A stretch of 62,156 bases of DNA, taken from an uncultured Cellvibrio sp. Its GTDB lineage: Bacteria; Pseudomonadota; Gammaproteobacteria; Pseudomonadales; Cellvibrionaceae. Position numbers and translations under genes: made by a program. The notes below the pieces were generated by a model, which made no database searches, had not been told where the DNA came from, and was given only the letters and a program-made list of their open reading frames with translations. The stretch is taken from the NCBI GenBank assembly GCA_946481095.1, contig CAMLML010000019.1, positions 1 to 62,156 of the forward strand, given 5' to 3'. Each line of letters opens with the position of its first letter. The stretch's first letter is position 1. Positions 15,464-28,416 of the stretch are shown in pieces.

Positions 15464-17341
15464 TTAAGCCCGCGGCAAACTAAACCAAAAGTTAGACCCA
15501 ACACCGATTTCACTTTCGAAGCCGATTTCGCCGGAAAGTTTTTCGATAATATTTTTTGAAATGCTGAGACCCAATCCGGTGCCGCCTTGTTGGCGGGTGT
15601 TGGAGCCGTTGGCTTGAGCAAATTTGCTGAATATGCGGTCGTGAAATTCGGTGGGGATTCCGGGGCCCTTATCTACCACTTCTACCAAAAATTTTTGGTT
15701 GTCGGCTTTTATATTAATAACGACTTTTTCACCTGGCGGAGAGAATTTGGCTGCGTTTGACAGCAAATTGGCAAAAACCTGCATGACTCTTTGCGGGTCT
15801 GCTTTTGCGCGGCTTAAACTGGTTTGAACGACCAGTTCATAGGTGACCTTGTAAGTTTCTGCATAAGCGGCATTGGTTTCTATCGCTTGTTTTGCCAATT
15901 CAACCAAATCAAAATCTTCAATATTGAAGGTCATTTTTCCTGACAATAATTTTTCCATATCCAATATGTCATTGACCAATGTCAGAAGCCGGATACTATT
16001 TTTATGCGCGATCCCCACCAGACTTTTCATGGCGGGTGCTAACTCACCTATTGATCCCGAATCCAAAATACTTAATGCACCGCGAATGGAAGTTATAGGT
16101 GTACGTAATTCGTGGCTCACTACTGAAATAAATTCAGATTTTAATTTATCGGCTTTATTTTTTTCGGTCAGATCCAATACAAAACCTACCCATTCAAATT
16201 CTGACCCCTCTAATTGGGCAAGCCCTACCAGCACCGGAATTTTGTGACCTTCTCTATGCAATAACTCCGAGTAAAAGGGTTGCGTCTGCCCGGTGTCTTT
16301 TAATTCTTTAATCGCTTTATTGTGTGCTTGCTGATATTCCTGCGGCGTGAATTTAAGCCATTCAATTCGGTTGTTAATTACCTGTTGGCGATTGGAACCA
16401 ATCAACTGAATCAGAGCATCATTCACAAGAGTCAATTGTCCTTTCATGTCTCCCTGACAAATGCCAATTAGGCTCGAGTTGATCAAACGCCTCAAACGTG
16501 ACTCACTCAGTTTTAAGGCATCCAACATTGAAGTTTTTTCCAGCACTGCATCCTCGGCAACTTTCAAAGCTCGCACCAGATCCTGTTCAACTTTTTTTAG
16601 TGGTGTGATATCACGCAGGCTAAACAGATGGCCAATTAATCTGTCTCGCAGATATTCAGGTTTGGTTGAAAATACCCAATAGACGTCATCTTTTAATTCC
16701 AGATTTAATTCCGCTTCGGCTTCGGGTTCTTTTTTTATTTTCCCGAGCAGATCTTCCAGATCAAGCTTCTCCACCAATTGCGATTGCAGACTAACCAAAA
16801 TTTCGGCAGCGTTACCCGACACAATTAAATCATCTGAAAGCTTCAGCATCTCAATAAATCGACGATTGATATTGACGCATTTTCCGTTTAGATCCACTGA
16901 CATAATCCCTTCATCGGTAGCTTCCAAAGTACTTTGCAATTGTGATGACAAAAATAATTGTTCCTGGGCAATTTTGTGACGCTCGCGAATGTCCGTAACC
17001 AGTATTAGCCAATAGCGGTTAGCACCTTCTTCAATCGCAAATACTTTTTTGGTGATTGGAATCGGCTGACCATCGGCGGCTAACCATTCACTTTCCATTT
17101 CTCTGGGTTGTTTGATGTAGCGATTAAAGTCCTGGGATAACTCATCCCAAAAAAATATATCTTGTAAAGAACACTCGATGCTTGCCAGGGGCATGTTAAG
17201 GATTTGATCCGGATTTAATCCCAAGAGTTGGCAGGTTTTGTTATTCAGATCAATAATTTTATTGTCTGCCGCCGATACAACCAGAAAAGCATCATTGGAA
17301 TGTTGCCATGCACTGCGATAAAGATTCTCTCCTGGTATCAT
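15464..17341 (-). CDS. PAS-domain sensor histidine kinase (soluble)
   Basis: 625 residues without membrane helices. Three PAS regions are seen (about 10-125, 130-260 and 280-395), then HisKA with SHELRTPITS (phosphorylated His near 410) and the HATPase_c domain with an N-box (NLLSNAAKFSPPG), G1 (DKGPGIP), F-box and G2 (GGTGLGLSI). It has no receiver domain, so it should pass phosphate to a separate regulator. Its start overlaps the stop of the HD-GYP gene (ATGA), so both are one operon linking sensing to cyclic-di-GMP turnover. Confidence 0.88.
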   Translation of the reverse strand: MIPGENLYRSAWQHSNDAFLVVSAADNKIIDLNNKTCQLLGLNPDQILNMPLASIECSLQDIFFWDELSQDFNRYIKQPREMESEWLAADGQPIPITKKVFAIEEGANRYWLILVTDIRERHKIAQEQLFLSSQLQSTLEATDEGIMSVDLNGKCVNINRRFIEMLKLSDDLIVSGNAAEILVSLQSQLVEKLDLEDLLGKIKKEPEAEAELNLELKDDVYWVFSTKPEYLRDRLIGHLFSLRDITPLKKVEQDLVRALKVAEDAVLEKTSMLDALKLSESRLRRLINSSLIGICQGDMKGQLTLVNDALIQLIGSNRQQVINNRIEWLKFTPQEYQQAHNKAIKELKDTGQTQPFYSELLHREGHKIPVLVGLAQLEGSEFEWVGFVLDLTEKNKADKLKSEFISVVSHELRTPITSIRGALSILDSGSIGELAPAMKSLVGIAHKNSIRLLTLVNDILDMEKLLSGKMTFNIEDFDLVELAKQAIETNAAYAETYKVTYELVVQTSLSRAKADPQRVMQVFANLLSNAAKFSPPGEKVVINIKADNQKFLVEVVDKGPGIPTEFHDRIFSKFAQANGSNTRQQGGTGLGLSISKNIIEKLSGEIGFESEIGVGSNFWFSLPRA

Positions 17342-18639
17342 GAGTTTGTCACTCCTGATTTTGGATTTACTGCAGGTTGCTTTTTATTATTTTCGACGTA
17401 ATAGTTAATTCGTTTGCGCGGATTTAAATATTCAAAAATTTGTTTGGGCAAATTTCCGGGGCGAATACTCGCCGTGATAGTTAAATCAGACGACTCATCT
17501 GCCAGATCCAAAATGATGGCGTCTTCTTTGGGAATATCAGCATCATAAACCAGCACACGAGGACGAAGCGGTTTACCGACATTGACGTTCATCACCAAGC
17601 CTATAGCTTCGTTTGAAAGTCTGACCAAAGTTCCCGGTGGATAGACACCCAAACTTTTTACTAAAGTCGCCATAGCCATGGGGTCGTACTGCGCGCGCTT
17701 ATGAGCATACATAGTCGAAAGCGCTTCGTGCGGTGTTAATGATTGCCGTGGGTCCTGATGGTTACACAGATTGTCATATTCATTGGCGATAGTGACGATT
17801 CGCGTAATAAAACTGATTTGATCGCCTTTTAATTGTTGTGGATAACCACTGCCATCAAGATGCTCATGATGATTGGTCATTGCATCTATTACAAAATCCG
17901 GCAGTTTCGATTTCAATCCAATCTCACCGCCATATTTGGTGTGCAACTTGAATAGCTCCAACTCCGGCTTGGTGAGCGGATCCACTTTCAATAAAATTTT
18001 GTCGGGGATTTTGACTTTGCCGAGATCATGGAAAAGTGCGGCCATGCCGATATTTTTAATAGTTTGTTCGTCTTTCTTCAGCTCCGCGGCCAACATCATC
18101 GCCAGGACTGATACATTCAGGTTATGAAAGTACATGTCTTCATTGGCGTTGGCATTCTGGATTAAATGCATCACCGTATCATTTGATCCCATAAAAGATT
18201 CAGCGATATTTGCAATAAGTTTCCCTGCTTCTTCAAAGGTTTCTTCCGGTTTTGCCAAAATTGATTTATTGATATTTCGAATGACGTTAGCCGCTTTTAC
18301 AAACTTCTCTTCACATCGAGCCAACTCTTCCCTTTGTTGTTTCAGTTTTTCGAAGCGTGCTTTTTTGGCTTCAAGAATGGAGTCAAACACCTGAGCTTGA
18401 GAGCCATTGACCTCTGTGATATTTAATTTGATCGGTTGATTAGCTGTCCTCAAGTCAGACTTGGAAGGAATATAGCGAATGTGTTTAAGCTTTAGTGCCA
18501 ACACTTCCTTAAGCTGTTGCTCATTGGTGATCTTGAATGCATTTAAAGGAAATGAATGCTGAAACCAATTCAAATCCAACTTTATATACATACCAATACA
18601 CAACTGATCTATAGCAATAAGTTTAGAATCGTCTGACAT
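17338..18639 (-). CDS. HD-GYP cyclic-di-GMP phosphodiesterase with DUF3391
   Basis: 433 residues. DUF3391 occupies about 1-145 (IDQLCIGMYIKLDLNWFQHSF, LKLKHIRYIPS). The HD-GYP domain spans about 150-345: HN..VS..., ALFHDLGKVKIPD (H204, D205), HTKYGGEIG and NHHEHLDGSGYPQQLKG with an intact GYP. The full motif predicts hydrolysis of cyclic-di-GMP. A C-terminal tail of 90 residues resembles the beta-domain common in this subgroup. It is the first gene of the operon with the PAS kinase. Confidence 0.9.
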   Translation of the reverse strand: MSDDSKLIAIDQLCIGMYIKLDLNWFQHSFPLNAFKITNEQQLKEVLALKLKHIRYIPSKSDLRTANQPIKLNITEVNGSQAQVFDSILEAKKARFEKLKQQREELARCEEKFVKAANVIRNINKSILAKPEETFEEAGKLIANIAESFMGSNDTVMHLIQNANANEDMYFHNLNVSVLAMMLAAELKKDEQTIKNIGMAALFHDLGKVKIPDKILLKVDPLTKPELELFKLHTKYGGEIGLKSKLPDFVIDAMTNHHEHLDGSGYPQQLKGDQISFITRIVTIANEYDNLCNHQDPRQSLTPHEALSTMYAHKRAQYDPMAMATLVKSLGVYPPGTLVRLSNEAIGLVMNVNVGKPLRPRVLVYDADIPKEDAIILDLADESSDLTITASIRPGNLPKQIFEYLNPRKRINYYVENNKKQPAVNPKSGVTNS

Positions 18640-18836
18640 AGGCCTGATAAATATGTGATGTCCAGGCTCTGAGTGTAGTCCCTATCCGGGAAAGATGAAG
18701 TCCGGTCAATGAACCCGGGTATCTAAAGGGTCGCCATAACCTCGTCATATATTCTTCATCGGTTTGAAACCATTCCGACACAAATCCCCTTCACCCTGTC
18801 GCCCAGTGTCTTATTAATCAACATTGGGTGATCTTT

Positions 18837-21338
18837 ATGCTTTATAAAAAGAATCTTTTGAGTTTGGCGGTGACAGCGAGCTTGTCTCTTTTATTAGTTG
18901 CTTGCGGTGGTGACGATGGAAAAAATGGCCGCGATGGTGTGAATGGCACTAACGGCAGCAATGGAAGCAACGGTACTGATGGCAAAACCAGTTTGATCAA
19001 GCAAACGACTTTGGCTGCCGGAAACGATCAGTGTTTTCAAGGTGGAATTAAAATTGAATCAGGTGTTGATGCTAATAGTGATAACAATTTGCAAACTACC
19101 GAAATCAATCAAACCTCTTATCAATGTAATGCGACTTCAATTAATAGCAGCATGCATTTTAATCGCGTTGCTACTTTCCCTGTGTGTTTGCAAATTGATG
19201 CAAGCTGTAATACCAATGAAGAAACTGCAGCGGAAATTGTTGTCGCTTCAACTGATGGTATGACCTTGATTTATACCGATGCATTGCAGGAACAAATCGG
19301 TTTTGCTGATATCAGCAACCCTGCACAACCGAAAACCAAAGGCGTATTGGCCATGGGTGGCGAGCCAACGTCGATTGCAGTAAAAGGAAATTATGCACTG
19401 GTTGCGGTTGATACTTCAGCGGATTTTATCAATGCATCAGGTGATTTAGTGGTTGTTGATATCACCACTCAAACCATTGTTCATAGAAGAAGTATCGGTG
19501 GCCAACCCGATTCTGTGGCGATTAGTCCTGATAAAAAATATGCTGCAATCGTGATTGAAAACCAACGCGATGAAGATTTGGGTGATGGTGCTCCGCCACA
19601 ATTACCCGCTGGTAAATTGGTCGTAATGGATTTAACAGCAACGGCGCCTGCTGATTGGACAGCACGTGATGTTGATTTAACCAATATTGCAACACTTTTC
19701 CCAACAGATCCGGAACCGGAATTTGTCGATATTAATTCTGACAACATCGCAGTCGTGACCCTGCAAGAAAATAATCACATCGCTCTTGTTGATCTTGCAA
19801 CCGCTACAGTAACTCGTCACTTCACCGCAGGCAGTGTTGATCTGGTGAATGTCGATTTAACCGATAACCGCCCCGCATTAATTAAACCCGTCGAAGTTAA
19901 AAATGCACAATTACGCGAACCCGATGGCGTGGCCTGGATTAACAAGGATTATTTTGCAACTGCCAACGAAGGTGATTTAAACGGCGGCTCTCGTGGATTT
20001 ACTGTTTTCAATGCACAAGGCCAAGTGGTGTGGGATTCAGGTTCTGAATTGGATGATCTGGCGATTCGTTTTGGTCATTATCAAGATCGCCGCTCGGATG
20101 CAAAAGGCAATGAGCCGGAAAATATTGAAATGGGCATCTTCGGCGATAATCGTTACTTGTTTGTAAACTCCGAACGCTCCAGCATTATTTTTGTGTACGA
20201 TTTGGCTGATCCAACCAAACCCGCGTTCAAACAAATATTACCGGCAAGTGCTGCACCTGAAGGTGGCTTGGCAATCCCGTCGCGCAATTTATATGTGGTT
20301 GCATCTGAAAGTGACTTACGTAATGTTGCGATTCGCGCTGGCCTGAATATATACAATTACAATATCAAAGCACCGCAATATCCGACTGTACAATCAGTGA
20401 ATCGTGCCGATGGCAATCCAATTCCCTGGGGGGCGCTGTCTGCTTTAACGGCTGATCACAATAATCCGGATATTCTCTATTCCATTGAAGATAGTTTTTA
20501 CGGACAAAATCGCATTTTCACTTTGGATATCAGCAACAAACCAGCGCTGATTACCAACGAAATAAAAGTGATGGATAGCAACAATGTATTTGCTACATCA
20601 GGTGTTAATGTTCATACGCCAAACGTAAGCAATACAGAATTGGCCGCGATGATTAACGCCGATAAATCTGTAAACATCGACCCTGAAGGTTTGGCAAAAG
20701 CGACTAACGGCGGATTCTGGATTGCATCCGAAGGTGCAGGCGCTGCTGCCAGTGCAACTACCATGAATTTGATTTTCAAAACGGATAACTACGGTGTAAT
20801 TGAATCAGTGATTCATTTGCCATCAACTGTAAATGCGTTACAAACCAACAATGGTTTTGAAGGTATTGCCGAATACAACAACAGTTTGTATCTCGCGTTC
20901 CAACGCGCATGGGCAGGTGAAACCAATCCACGTATCGGCATTTACGATTTGGCAAACCAAACCTGGCAATTTGTTTATTACCCATTGGACGCTTACAGCT
21001 CACAATATGCGGGTGGTTGGGTAGGTTTATCCGAAATTACTTCACTGGGTAATGGTGAATTTATGGTGCTGGAACGCGATAATCGCGGCGGCCCGGATGC
21101 TTCAATAAAACGCTTGTACAAAATTAATTTGCAAGCAATCACCGATGGCCAAACCATTACCAAAACTTTAATCAAAGACATCAAACCTGTGTTGGGTAAC
21201 ACCACAGGCACGCTGTTGGAAAAAGTGGAAGGTACCGCAGTTACGCTGAATGGTGATGTGTATATTGTGACAGATAACGACGGCGTTAATGATCACAGTG
21301 GTGAAACGCAGCTGATCAATTTGGGTAAATTATTTTAA
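18837..21338 (+). CDS. Lipoprotein with collagen-like segment, beta-propeller and phytase-like esterase region
   Basis: 833 residues. The start is placed at ATG 18837 because GGGTGA lies five bases upstream; a GTG at 18828 is in frame. The lipobox LVAC-GG gives a lipid anchor without Asp at +2, so outer-membrane sorting is expected. Next come Gly-x-y repeats rich in Asn and Asp (GKNGRDGVNGTNGSNGSNG), a DUF7151-like domain (CFQGGIKIESGVDANSD), a propeller-like region (about 110-500), and a C-terminal 'esterase-like activity of phytase' region with IDPEGLAKATNGGFWIASE and GFEGIAEYNNSLYLAFQR. Phosphate-ester hydrolysis is possible but unproven. A terminator follows. Confidence 0.75.
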   Translation: MLYKKNLLSLAVTASLSLLLVACGGDDGKNGRDGVNGTNGSNGSNGTDGKTSLIKQTTLAAGNDQCFQGGIKIESGVDANSDNNLQTTEINQTSYQCNATSINSSMHFNRVATFPVCLQIDASCNTNEETAAEIVVASTDGMTLIYTDALQEQIGFADISNPAQPKTKGVLAMGGEPTSIAVKGNYALVAVDTSADFINASGDLVVVDITTQTIVHRRSIGGQPDSVAISPDKKYAAIVIENQRDEDLGDGAPPQLPAGKLVVMDLTATAPADWTARDVDLTNIATLFPTDPEPEFVDINSDNIAVVTLQENNHIALVDLATATVTRHFTAGSVDLVNVDLTDNRPALIKPVEVKNAQLREPDGVAWINKDYFATANEGDLNGGSRGFTVFNAQGQVVWDSGSELDDLAIRFGHYQDRRSDAKGNEPENIEMGIFGDNRYLFVNSERSSIIFVYDLADPTKPAFKQILPASAAPEGGLAIPSRNLYVVASESDLRNVAIRAGLNIYNYNIKAPQYPTVQSVNRADGNPIPWGALSALTADHNNPDILYSIEDSFYGQNRIFTLDISNKPALITNEIKVMDSNNVFATSGVNVHTPNVSNTELAAMINADKSVNIDPEGLAKATNGGFWIASEGAGAAASATTMNLIFKTDNYGVIESVIHLPSTVNALQTNNGFEGIAEYNNSLYLAFQRAWAGETNPRIGIYDLANQTWQFVYYPLDAYSSQYAGGWVGLSEITSLGNGEFMVLERDNRGGPDASIKRLYKINLQAITDGQTITKTLIKDIKPVLGNTTGTLLEKVEGTAVTLNGDVYIVTDNDGVNDHSGETQLINLGKLF

Positions 21339-24326
<2,988 letters not shown>

Positions 24327-24349
24327 ACGCGGATGATGTCAGCTGAAAA

Positions 24350-24384
24350 CTCCGACTTGTTCGCAAGTTGGAGTTTTTTATTTT
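24350..24384 (+). terminator. Rho-independent terminator of katG with TTCG loop
   Basis: CTCCGACTTG (24350-24359) pairs with CAAGTTGGAG (24364-24373) around TTCG, one G-T pair included, followed by six T, an A and five more T. Confidence 0.85.
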
Positions 24385-24457
24385 TGGTATGAATAACGAT
24401 TTGAATATCAATCTTCCTGAAGCTATAGTTAATTTTTTGGACACTCAGGATGCTGAT

Positions 24458-24952
24458 ATGGAAACTAAAAAATGCCTTGCCTGCAAAGAAGACATCTTAA
24501 TTAATGCTAAAAAATGTAAGCATTGTCTACAAATTCAAAATCCCATAGCAAACCTACAAAACAACCCCTATTTCAGTTATGGCAGCTTGGTAATAGTCTT
24601 GGTAACTATTCTTTGGATAACCATCGTTATGATTTTTCATACAACAGATGATCCTATAAAACCTGAATTTGAAGTTAAACCTGCTAATCTTTTGATTTCA
24701 GAATCACATAAAGGATTAAATATTCGCTGCATAGCTGACATTAAAAATCCCTATGCAAAAAGGTGGACAGATTTTTCTCTGCAGGCAAAATTTAAAAATA
24801 CAGCAGGTGAAACTATCGATGTTCTGTACTCAAAGCCAAAATTAACCATTTATCCTTTATTTGAATTCACAGCAATAGTATCGGGAATCGCCAACACATC
24901 AAAAGAGGAATATAATTCGTGTGAAATTACCGTTATCGATGCGGATTATTAG
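24458..24952 (+). CDS. Zinc-ribbon membrane protein, unknown function
   Basis: 164 residues from ATG 24458, chosen because AGGA (24447-24450) lies seven bases upstream; longer in-frame starts at 24368 and 24389 lie in or next to the katG terminator and lack a site. Residues 5-22 form a short zinc ribbon, CLACKEDILINAKKCKHC, followed by one membrane helix (about 45-63, SLVIVLVTILWITIVMIF). The C-terminal 100 residues are a beta-rich, probably periplasmic domain with two Cys (NIRCIAD, NSCEITV). Similar zinc-ribbon/helix proteins are common; their roles are not established. Confidence 0.6.
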   Translation: METKKCLACKEDILINAKKCKHCLQIQNPIANLQNNPYFSYGSLVIVLVTILWITIVMIFHTTDDPIKPEFEVKPANLLISESHKGLNIRCIADIKNPYAKRWTDFSLQAKFKNTAGETIDVLYSKPKLTIYPLFEFTAIVSGIANTSKEEYNSCEITVIDADY

Positions 24953-24993
24953 TGCGTTAAACTAAAAATTTAAATTTACTTATTGGTTTTTCT

Positions 24994-25626
24994 ATGGCCC
25001 GATCCAAAAGCAGCAACCGTTGGTTGGATGAACACGTTAATGATCCTTATGTTAAAAAGGCTCAGATAGATGGGTATCGCGCGCGTGCGGCTTATAAACT
25101 GATTGAGCTGAATGAAAAAGATAAATTAATTCGTCCGGGGATGTTGGTAGTGGATCTGGGATCGGCACCGGGTAGTTGGTCGCAAATTGCGGGCAGGTTG
25201 GTTGGTGTAAAAGGCCGGGTAATTGCGTCTGATATTTTGCCGATGGATTCACTGGAGCATGTGGATTTTATTCAAGGTGATTTCACGGAAGAATCGGTGT
25301 TCAATCAAATTATGGAAAAACTTGGGCAACAAAAAGCGGATGTGGTGATTTCAGATATGGCGCCCAATATCAGCGGAGTTGATGTGGCAGATCAAGCGGC
25401 ATCTATGTATCTGGTTGAACTGGCACTGGATATGGTACGGAATGTGTTAAAACCAAAAGGTGATTTTGTTGTGAAAGTTTTTCAGGGTGAAGGTTTTGAT
25501 GATTATGTAAAACAAGTGCGGACTTCATTTGAAAAAGTTGTGATCCGCAAACCCGATGCCTCGCGCCCACGCTCGCGCGAAGTTTATCTGGTGGGCAAGG
25601 GGTTTAAAATCACCAATCAGTCTTGA
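24994..25626 (+). CDS. rlmE: 23S rRNA 2'-O-ribose U2552 methyltransferase RlmE (FtsJ/RrmJ)
   Basis: 210 residues, as usual for RlmE. The S-adenosylmethionine motif is [13 protein letters not shown]. The K-D-K-E catalytic set is complete: K35 (AAYKL), D121 (ISDMAPN), K161 (FVVKVFQG) and E196 (SREVYLVG), each three positions below the Escherichia coli numbers. It methylates U2552 in the A-loop during late 50S assembly and is heat-shock regulated in E. coli. In many genomes ftsH follows; here a convergent DUF5666 gene follows 22 bases away instead. Confidence 0.96.
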   Translation: MARSKSSNRWLDEHVNDPYVKKAQIDGYRARAAYKLIELNEKDKLIRPGMLVVDLGSAPGSWSQIAGRLVGVKGRVIASDILPMDSLEHVDFIQGDFTEESVFNQIMEKLGQQKADVVISDMAPNISGVDVADQAASMYLVELALDMVRNVLKPKGDFVVKVFQGEGFDDYVKQVRTSFEKVVIRKPDASRPRSREVYLVGKGFKITNQS

Positions 25627-25648
25627 TTTAGACAAGTTTTTCGCCTGA

Positions 25649-26908
25649 CTATTTTTTTCTTTTGGGATCTCTATCCCTATCCGGTGCGCTGAAATTCATA
25701 TTGAAACGTTCGATTTTACTCGCTACGAGTTCACCGTTTTGATTGCAGATTGTCACCGATAAATAATCCCCTACCATGATAGAAGATAAATTAAACCGGC
25801 GATTGAATAAATCACTTCTGTCTTCATAGCGAGTGGAACTGGTTGTTTTTATGGTGACATTACCAATTTGTATGCTGCCTGTTGGTATGTAACCTGAATT
25901 GATATGAATAGAAACTACCTGACCTTCTACATGATTTTCATCCTGATTATCAAATTGAATCTGGTCGGCAACCAATACGCCATTTGAATCTTTTGTGCCG
26001 GATATTTCAATGGAGGCATCCACTGTCAAATTACTGGCCGCTGCGAATTCATATTCTGTTTGTGAGTTGGTAGTGCAACGCACACCATTCACCTCAAAAT
26101 CAGTCGGGGAAGTAAATTGTGTAATGCGACCCTCAAGTTCAAGATGAGGTATGTCTGAACCTACTTCATAATTCAAGTCATAAATTTGTTGAGCCTGAAT
26201 TTCATTATTACTGCCTTTAATACCTTTAACTGACACGCGCATTCTGTTATTTAATTGATACCCGTAAATATTAATCAGGCTTGCACCTGCATAATTGATG
26301 ACAGTATCGGCCAATGTAAATTGATGCAACGATTCATTCAAATTACTAATTTCACCGCTCAATTGAACAAGATTGGCAGTTAATTCTGTGTCAATATCGA
26401 TACGTGTTGCGGTGAGTAATTGGGTTGTATTTTGATGGCCGCTGATCTGTACTTTGTCACCAATACTCAGTCCATCCAGATTATTTGACTCAATGCTGCT
26501 GCCAAATAAAGTTCGGAAATTGATTTGTACCAATCGCCCTGATACCACTATCTGATTTTTATTTTTATCTATGTATGTAATCTCGCCTGCCAGTTCTGGA
26601 TAGAATTCAATTTTTTCGGCAATGGCTGCATTATTTTCATGCAGGATTCCGGTGACGGTGACTTGATAACCTGTGCGCAAATCATCTTCCGTTGCGGCTT
26701 GGCCGTTAACCAAAATCAATGCTTTGGATGAATCAAAACGAATACCGTTGACAATAACACTGCCAAAACCGTCAATAGTGCCCTGGCTTGCAATTGGGGA
26801 ACCACTGGCATCAATACCAGCGGTGTCCTCACCACTACCGCAAGACGTTAATTGCAGTGTGATCAAACTGATAATCAGGCATACACTAAATGGTTGAATC
26901 AATTTCAT
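25649..26908 (-). CDS. DUF5666 repeat lipoprotein
   Basis: 419 residues with lipobox LTSC-GSG, so probably an outer-membrane lipoprotein. The mature part is a string of DUF5666 (OB-like beta-barrel) units, recognisable by the recurring G-x-I/V....F-x-V-N-G pattern: GTIDGFGSVIVNGIRFD, GEITYIDKNKNQIVVSGRLV, GRITQFTSPTDFEVNGVRC and similar. It ends with a basic RDRDPKRKK tail. Function unknown. It overlaps the DUF6502 gene by four bases, a pairing that recurs in gammaproteobacteria and suggests a joint role. Confidence 0.8.
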   Translation of the reverse strand: MKLIQPFSVCLIISLITLQLTSCGSGEDTAGIDASGSPIASQGTIDGFGSVIVNGIRFDSSKALILVNGQAATEDDLRTGYQVTVTGILHENNAAIAEKIEFYPELAGEITYIDKNKNQIVVSGRLVQINFRTLFGSSIESNNLDGLSIGDKVQISGHQNTTQLLTATRIDIDTELTANLVQLSGEISNLNESLHQFTLADTVINYAGASLINIYGYQLNNRMRVSVKGIKGSNNEIQAQQIYDLNYEVGSDIPHLELEGRITQFTSPTDFEVNGVRCTTNSQTEYEFAAASNLTVDASIEISGTKDSNGVLVADQIQFDNQDENHVEGQVVSIHINSGYIPTGSIQIGNVTIKTTSSTRYEDRSDLFNRRFNLSSIMVGDYLSVTICNQNGELVASKIERFNMNFSAPDRDRDPKRKK

Positions 26909-27759
26909 TTTACATCCCCCGCATCAAGTGTCGGCTCAAGTAGACTTTCAATTAAATAGGCACCAACACCTAATCGCATTTTAACTTGGTTTGAATTCTG
27001 GTTATCAGAAGACATTTCATGCTCGGTCAACCAGGCATCGATAGATTCCAAAAATGCCTGTCCTTCTGTTTCAACAAATGCACGAAATTCAGCGAGCGAC
27101 TGTGGTGACATTTGTGAATTGCTGGCACGACGCTCAAATCGTTTGGGCTGATTTTTTTGTGCGTTGGCTTTATAAAGATTATGTTCCAACGCATTGGCAA
27201 TATCCTGAATCACATTACCTGCACGTAGAAGTGCAGCAGCGTCTGTAGGATCAACAATAAAGTAACGACCAAGCACACGCAGTTTCCCCTGAATTTCTTC
27301 GACAATGCCAACACGCTTTAATTCTTTTAACAGCGCGCTTGCCGGTAAATCACCGCCGTAACGACGCACCAGTAAATTAAAACAAATTTCATCTTCATCG
27401 ATGCTGATTAACTTCGGCTGACCATGGGCATCAATAAAATCTTTGTCCTGATACCAACCGGATAAAATTCGGGTCAACCGGTCTTGATGTTGTTCACTGA
27501 TTTTTGCAGTGTTGTCCAGCTGCAAGTTTTCTTTAATACGGCCAACTTCTTTGCGATCAAGCCCAGTCATCATGGCAACACGGGAAAAATTGGTGGGACG
27601 ACCGCGAATACCAAATTCTTCGGAAGCAATTTTCACGTAGAGTTGTTTGCAGAGAAGAGAAAATTCTTTATGGGTAACACCGTTACGCAACAAAATCCCA
27701 ATAATAGGCTCCATCATTTGCCACGTGGCCGATAGCGCTGTGTCTTTGGGTGTCGTCAT
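26905..27759 (-). CDS. DUF6502 family protein, possible regulator
   Basis: 284 residues, cytoplasmic. The opening segment MMEPIIGILLRNGVTHKEFSL and the helix-turn-helix-like FSRVAMMTGLDRKEVGRIKE (about 55-85) are typical of DUF6502. A winged or helical middle (ALLKELKRVGIVEEI) and a variable C-terminus follow. The predicted HTH suggests DNA binding, so it may control the DUF5666 lipoprotein encoded in overlap downstream. A hairpin terminator lies 60 bases before the start on the same strand. Confidence 0.72.
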   Translation of the reverse strand: MTTPKDTALSATWQMMEPIIGILLRNGVTHKEFSLLCKQLYVKIASEEFGIRGRPTNFSRVAMMTGLDRKEVGRIKENLQLDNTAKISEQHQDRLTRILSGWYQDKDFIDAHGQPKLISIDEDEICFNLLVRRYGGDLPASALLKELKRVGIVEEIQGKLRVLGRYFIVDPTDAAALLRAGNVIQDIANALEHNLYKANAQKNQPKRFERRASNSQMSPQSLAEFRAFVETEGQAFLESIDAWLTEHEMSSDNQNSNQVKMRLGVGAYLIESLLEPTLDAGDVK

Positions 27760-28374
27760 TATGCGTACCTGAGCCCGAATAAAGCTGGCTAATCTAGCAG
27801 AAATATTTATTCGGATAAAAAACTCCGCTGGCAGCCATCGCGTAAACCACCAACGGAGGGGGAAAACCTACATCTAACTATGGGATTCGGTTGTTCGAGC
27901 TCCAACAAACTTCTATTTCCGGAACAGCCATCGGAAAATCGGAAGACGGTGAAACCATTCAAAAAAATATTGCAGATACTTCTGGAATCACTTGGTGCGC
28001 AAGTTAAACCATATTTGGGAATATTTACACCATATATAGTTATTTTTGTGGATTGGATCAAATTTTGACTCATACAGATCAACAAAGTCCCAATCCCTTA
28101 ACACCAGACCGATTGAAAAAATCCTGTTGATTCCGGAGACATAGTTCCCTTGTCATAATTCAGGTTGGAGATATATAGTCGGTGCAGTGTATTAAATTGT
28201 TGGAAATTATTAATAATTGAACCAAACACATTACGCTTCGCTACACATTCTGTTCTTGGCAACATAAGAAATGTATTGGCAGTAAATCCTCAATATTGAT
28301 CTGTCTGATGAGTCATGCAATTAACCCTTATCTTGAGAAGATTTGTTTGAGAACAATTTCATGGTGAATCAATA
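27760..28374. other. Gene-free region between DUF6502 and the next plus-strand gene
   Basis: No convincing coding frame. On the minus strand a short frame reading GFPPPLVVYAMAASG looks like a fragment of a membrane methyltransferase but is interrupted by a stop. The only clear structure is the minus-strand terminator listed separately. No riboswitch class is recognised. Confidence 0.4.
27817..27858 (-). terminator. Minus-strand hairpin terminator or attenuator upstream of DUF6502
   Basis: On the minus strand CTCCGTTGG (27858-27850) pairs with CCAGCGGAG (27831-27823), nine pairs with one G-T, followed by TTTTTT. It ends about 58 bases before the DUF6502 start codon, so it either ends an upstream minus transcript or acts in the leader of the DUF6502 operon. 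Confidence 0.45.
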
Positions 28375-28416
28375 GTGGGTGAGGGCGAAACCTCAATCGG
28401 GAGCGATGAATCAGTT

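Noticed and set aside
18791..18820. CTGTC...GTGTC before the phytase-like gene as a PhoB box
   Set aside because: The repeat distance is 10, not 11, bases, and the second half is poor; not enough for a call.
27820..27875. Riboswitch (cyclic-di-GMP or glycine type) before DUF6502
   Set aside because: No conserved core of either class could be aligned; only a simple hairpin is seen.
27807..27900. Minus-strand GFPPPLVVYAMAASG as isoprenylcysteine-methyltransferase start
   Set aside because: Interrupted by a stop directly before and only about 25 residues; resemblance too short.
27880..28068. Plus-strand frame of 62 codons in the gap after DUF6502
   Set aside because: No binding site, no recognisable pattern, overlaps the region with a minus-strand terminator.
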